NCBI GenBank assembly: GCA_963720705.1
Contig: CAVRGJ010000005.1
Span: 675,456 to 739,455, forward strand
Direction: 5' to 3'
Length of the DNA stretch: 64,000 nucleotides
From: DASWJZ01 sp963720705
Lineage (GTDB): Bacteria > Pseudomonadota > Alphaproteobacteria > Rhizobiales > Afifellaceae
The notes below the pieces were generated by a model. The model saw nothing but the letters and a program-made list of their open reading frames with translations. It ran no database searches and was not told the DNA's origin. The stretch's first letter is position 1; every line of letters starts with the position of its first letter. The translations under genes and the position numbers were made by a program. Shown one piece after another: positions 60,326-64,000 of the stretch.

Positions 60326-61463
60326 CGCGCCGGGCGCGACCCGCTTGTCGGATTCGTTCGCCCGCTTCTTGGCTTTGTCACGGGGATAGGGGTCCCGAAT
60401 AGGCGGTTGCGTAGCTTGCGGCGGAACGATTTCAAATTCTGTTTCGTCTCTTCGCCATCGACGGCTCCGCACTGTGGCTCCTATTGATCGGGCCAATCCC
60501 GTATTCCACCAGGCGGCGACGCGGCTGGATGCCTCGTAGCCCAGCCATTTTCGCAGTTTATGAAGCCGTCTGCCGCAAGCCGACCACGCGTTGGTGAGGG
60601 CTTCGGTTCCGGGCAGAAATCGATGACGGCCTGTTTCAGGGCATCAGCCTCTGTCGACGTCGATGACGGTCTCCCGCTCCGAAGCGTCGATCATCACCCA
60701 AGCCTGATCGTAGAAATTATACATCAGAAGGACAAGCGCCAGGCGCTTGACCTCGATCAGGTTCTGAGGCGGGCGATCCTCGAAGTCGCGGATATAGAGG
60801 GCATCGCCTGCGACCAGCCGTCCGTTTAGCTCGAAGCTATGGCCGGGCAAATCCTTTTTTGTCGCGATACCAGGAAAAGCACCGCCCATTGACCGGTCGA
60901 TACGTCCGGTGGGTCCTCAGGTCATAGATCGTGAGGCCGTAGTCGCGCATCTCGCCATGAATTTCATCAAACAGCGGTTGGTCCTCGTAGATCGGGATGA
61001 ACTCGACCTCGCAAATCAGCCCCATTATTTCGGCGCGATACTTCGGCTCGAGGCCCCGCAGCACTTCGAGCTCTGCGCCCTGGATGTCGAGTTTCAGGAA
61101 ATGCGGTTTCGGGGCTTCTCCCGACGCAATCACGTCCGAAAGTGTTCTGACGGGAAGCGTCATCTCTTCGACCATCTCGGCATAGTCGGTGGGCGTCAAA
61201 CGATCCACCCAAGCCGGGTCGAGGCGAAAGAAGGACGATCCGCCGGCACCGCGCGTGACGTAGAATGGGCGGGCGGGCTCGGCCTTCCCGCCGACCGCGC
61301 ATTCGATCTTAGTCAACTCAAGCCCGTCCGACGCATTCGGATTTTGGATGCTCCCTTTCCGCGCGTCGAATGCATAGACGGAAAGGAGGGGCGAAAACGG
61401 ACGCCAGTTGTCGGGGATCACACCGGCGGCGCCCACGTCGTAGGCGACCAGCCTCTGGGGCAT
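60322..61463 (-). pseudogene. FkbM-family methyltransferase with C-terminal extension, frameshifted
   Basis: The start at 61463 reads LVAYDVGAAGVIPDNWRPF, then FLKLDIQGAELEVLRGLE, the FkbM signature. The SAM-binding region lacks the classical E-x-G-x-x-G spacing but has YDVGAAG. After about residue 205 an inserted base moves to HSFELNGRLVAGDALYIR and LVLLMYNFYDQAWVMID, a 170-residue extension that is not part of ordinary FkbM. It goes on through RRLHKLRKWLGYEASSR to a TGA at 60322 overlapping gene B. About five insertions are needed. Confidence 0.65.
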
Positions 61464-61636
61464 GCGAAATACGTCCAGTCCTATGCATCACGACAGCCCG
61501 ACAGGTTCACTCCCTCAAGGCTGCGGACCCTAAGGCAAACAATTCCTCGTCGCCAGATCGTCGCCGGTCACGTGGAATCCAGAAAAGCGAGGAGAGGCCG
61601 AAATCCGGCCGGGCATGATCCAGTTCCTTCTCCCCT

Positions 61637-62277
61637 TCATTCACATTCGAGGCGGCGGAGGCTCGTGGGAGCTTCCAAGACGCCGATCCGGAGATAGCCG
61701 AGCCGTCTGCCTTGGCACAGAGATCCGCATCGCTCTTTTCTTGGTTGACTGAGTCCGGCCGTAGAGGGAGAAGCCAAGATACGGCGAGTTGAGGTCCCAT
61801 GACGCACGCCATCAATCATAGGGATGCCCGTGGTAGCGGGAACCATAAAGACCTTGCCGGGTAGTCTGGGCTGAACGACCAGTACGTCTTGATTGCTGGG
61901 AGGTCTACCAAGACCAGGACATTTGGTCGCCGAAGGCAAACTCGCAGAGGATTGTCTTCGGCGCTTGTGCGTCCGGAATCTCTGGCATCTTCTGCGCCAT
62001 CGCGCGGCTGGAGAAGATGGAAGAGGTGTGTCTAGGCGTAAAAGGTTGGCGAGTTCGCCGACCTTTGCCTTCATCCGATGATAGCTGTCTGTGGTATGCG
62101 GGTTGGCCAGCAGCGCGACCACGACAAGAGCACCGGCGGCTAGCTGAGGATCCGCAATCCCGGCATCGAGGCGAAGGAAGAGGGCCTGCGCCAGAACGAT
62201 GATCGCGACCCAGGTTCCGACCGACAGAAAACAGTAGGACCACCAGGCGAGGACCCAGAAGTCCCAACACCGCAACG
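61637..62277 (-). pseudogene. Fragment of a membrane protein, cut by the C-rich tract
   Basis: A hydrophobic stretch on the minus strand (FWVLAWWSYCFLSVGTWV, AIIVLAQALFLRL, LAAGALVVVALLANPHTTD) looks like two or three membrane helices, followed by HRMKAKVGELANLLRL. Downstream frames are ambiguous, with LVDLPAIKTYWSFSP and IPMIDGVRHG in different frames. The gene cannot be completed because its 5' end lies against the C-rich tract at 62281. Family unknown. Confidence 0.4.
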
Positions 62278-62280
62278 ATG

Positions 62281-62430
62281 ACCCCCACCCGCCACCGCCC
62301 CCCCCCCCCCCCCCCCCCCCCAACCCCCCAAAAACACCCCCATCCCCCCCTCTCCCCCCCCCTCCCCCCCCACCACACAAAAAAACCTCTCCCCCAGACC
62401 CCTTCCCCCCCCCCCCCCCCCCCCCCAAAA
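62281..62430. repeat. C-rich low-complexity tract (poly-G on the other strand)
   Basis: About 150 bp almost entirely C with scattered A, T and a few G, including runs of 20 or more C. It has no codon-like structure. Poly-G is a known dark-cycle artefact of two-colour sequencing; it probably marks an assembly join or unresolved repeat, not a natural element. Confidence 0.8.
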
Positions 62431-62559
62431 TCTCCGGGCGGACGGTACATTGGCATTCAATCCAGCGCTGTGTTAGCCGAAGGCGGACCGAACTCGCCAG
62501 CCGAACGCGTTACGTTGTTGCAGGCTGGGCCGCGTGCAGCAAATCACCGACGGACAAAT

Positions 62560-63948
62560 ATGAAGAACGTTTTCCTCTGGGGCTTCTGCGATGAAAGCGA
62601 GGCAATCGCTTTGCAACTCAAAGCCTCTGACGAATTGAACATCGCCGCTTGGATCAGCGCGCATCCAGAGGCCACCCTCTCTATCGTCGACTGCTACACT
62701 GGCCGCATTTCGTATCAGCCATATGAAGGTAAGAGCCTACCTTACCAGGAGGTCCTGTGGTCGCAGCTCTCGACGTTTATGGATATGTTTTCGCGCCACG
62801 AGCGCGCCACCGGTTTGGGGAATTTTCATGAAGTCCTGAATCTCTTCCACCTGTTTTCTGACGTGCTGGCGACCTTGCTGATTGACAACCGAATCGACAC
62901 AGTCGTTTTCTCAAATGTGCCGCATGAAGGGGCGGATCTATTGCTCTATGCGCTGGCGGAGGCCATGGGCCTGAAAACGCTTATCCTGCACCAGTCCCCC
63001 TTTCCCAATCGATTCTTCTATTTCGCCCGCCCATCGGATATCGGCTTAATCTCACGCCAGCCCCTTCTGCGCCCGCCCCAGCCGTATTCGATTGGCGACA
63101 TCAAGGGCGATGTCGACCGCTTGCCACGTCTGCGTACGCCGTCTTTGCTGAGTGCTGACACATCCTCAACTGCTTCCGGCGGATGGCTGAAGCAAGCATT
63201 GGGGCGCCTCCGCAGGCGCCGGGCTCGGTATCACAAGCGCTGGAGAGATTGTGTTGTCCACCACGCGCAGCGGGAAGACGCCTTCTTTGTCGAGCGCTAT
63301 CGCAAGCTGATTTGTCACACGATCGATTTTGATGCCGTTCGCTTTGTCTACGTTCCACTGCACTACCAGCCGGAGCTGACCACCTCGGCCCTCGGCGGCC
63401 GCTACGCAGATCAGCTTTTCGTGCTCGAGACGCTTTCCGAGTGGGTGCCAAAGGACATCACCCTCCTGGTGAAGGAGAACCCGGTTCAGAATTCGGTGAT
63501 GCGCGGCGAGTTCTTCTTCGAACGCCTGAGACGTCTGCAAAACGTCCGCATCGTCCCGATCGAGACTTCCACTTACGACCTGATTGAGAAAGCGGAGCTG
63601 GTTGCAACAGTCACCGGCACGGCCGGTTGGGAAGCGCTTTGCATGGGGAAGCCGGTACTCGCCATGGGGGCAGCTTGGTATCGCGAGCTGCCGGGGGCCT
63701 TCCATTTCAGCGCAGAGCTCGACTACGAGGAGGTCATCCGCCACTCTTTCGGCCAGGAGCGGTTAGAACGGGCGGTCAGTGAGCTGCTGGCGCGCTTGCC
63801 GGTCGGAATGGTAGATCCCGCCTATACAGGGTTGGCCCACGATTTTTCGGCGGAGGCGAATGCTGAAGTGGTAGCTGGTTTTCTGACGAACTATCTGACG
63901 GGCCGTCTAGCTGCGCAGCCGCTGGCGGTGGGGGCGTCGCTGCGGTAG
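62560..63948 (+). CDS. Capsular polysaccharide synthesis protein-like (Capsule_synth type)
   Basis: A 462-residue protein starting MKNVFLWGFCDESEAIAL. The N-terminal domain has LLIDNRIDTVVFSNVPHEGADLLLYALAEAMG and LILHQSPFPNRFFYFARP. The C-terminal domain has FVYVPLHYQPELTTSALG, TLLVKENPVQNSVMRGEF and VATVTGTAGWEALCMGKPVLAMG, the nucleotide-sugar-site loop of KDO/capsule-type transferases. ATG 62560 is chosen because frame upstream enters the C-rich tract. Intact; no frameshift seen after the tract. Confidence 0.82.
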   Translation: MKNVFLWGFCDESEAIALQLKASDELNIAAWISAHPEATLSIVDCYTGRISYQPYEGKSLPYQEVLWSQLSTFMDMFSRHERATGLGNFHEVLNLFHLFSDVLATLLIDNRIDTVVFSNVPHEGADLLLYALAEAMGLKTLILHQSPFPNRFFYFARPSDIGLISRQPLLRPPQPYSIGDIKGDVDRLPRLRTPSLLSADTSSTASGGWLKQALGRLRRRRARYHKRWRDCVVHHAQREDAFFVERYRKLICHTIDFDAVRFVYVPLHYQPELTTSALGGRYADQLFVLETLSEWVPKDITLLVKENPVQNSVMRGEFFFERLRRLQNVRIVPIETSTYDLIEKAELVATVTGTAGWEALCMGKPVLAMGAAWYRELPGAFHFSAELDYEEVIRHSFGQERLERAVSELLARLPVGMVDPAYTGLAHDFSAEANAEVVAGFLTNYLTGRLAAQPLAVGASLR

Positions 63949-64000
63949 CAAAAAGCACAACGCACTTGAGCGGGTGCCTATGCCTTCTGTCCGAGCACCA

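Noticed and set aside
62281..62430. G-quadruplex or replication element in the C-rich tract
   Set aside because: No ordered repeat, and it looks like a sequencing/assembly artefact.

Overview
This window is a high-GC stretch of chromosome from an alphaproteobacterium, most likely a member of Hyphomicrobiales (Rhizobiales). The evidence is a CpdR response regulator beside an N-formylglutamate amidohydrolase and a tRNA-Val gene, DUF459 and DUF6894 proteins, a Na/Pi-PhoU transporter, a probable ROSE-type thermometer before an hsp20 gene, and an MmgR-like small RNA. I cannot name the genus.

Layout. Positions 1-2816 hold the end of an outer-membrane beta-barrel gene, galU and galE (UDP-sugar supply). 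Positions 2900-13400 are housekeeping: an MltB-type lytic transglycosylase, a DUF459 SGNH protein, a MetE C-domain protein, gltD, gltB and cspA. Positions 13889-16709 carry a compact bufferin-type RiPP operon: two DUF2282 precursors in tandem, a DUF692/MNIO iron oxygenase, a DUF2063 partner and a DoxX membrane protein. Positions 16755-31397 hold threonine aldolase, hsp20, small secreted proteins, a lipase-like hydrolase, a candidate sRNA, hutG-like/cpdR/tRNA-Val, a tRNA-derived direct repeat around a decayed insertion, a DUF1479 dioxygenase, transporters, a DNA glycosylase, a PAP2 phosphatase and a B12-binding radical SAM enzyme.

From 31.5 kb to the end the window is a surface-glycan locus. 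A plus-strand block (31.5-39.3 kb) has small GT-A-type transferases, an ELM1-family protein, GT10 fucosyltransferase, and TylF, FkbM and other methyltransferases. A mixed block follows (39.3-46.4 kb). A tight minus-strand operon (56.3 to 46.4 kb) encodes pseB, pseC, an N-acetyl sugar amidotransferase with its HisH/HisF-like ammonia suppliers, a cytidylyltransferase, a Pse-associated methylase, a GNAT and pseI, then gmd and fcl. This predicts an amidino-modified, possibly methylated, pseudaminic-acid-like sugar plus GDP-L-fucose, the donor for the GT10 enzyme. Two capsule-synthesis-like proteins and a three-gene FkbM/unknown cassette close the window.

Quality caution. Genes up to about 39 kb are almost all intact. 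From about 40 kb to 62 kb most genes are broken, and every break I resolved is repaired by removing single inserted bases (for example 3 in gmd, 2 in fcl, 4 in pseB, 2 in pseC). With an aberrant C-rich tract at 62281-62430, this points to a poor-quality or misjoined stretch of assembly rather than real gene decay. Products are named from the reconstructed reading frames.
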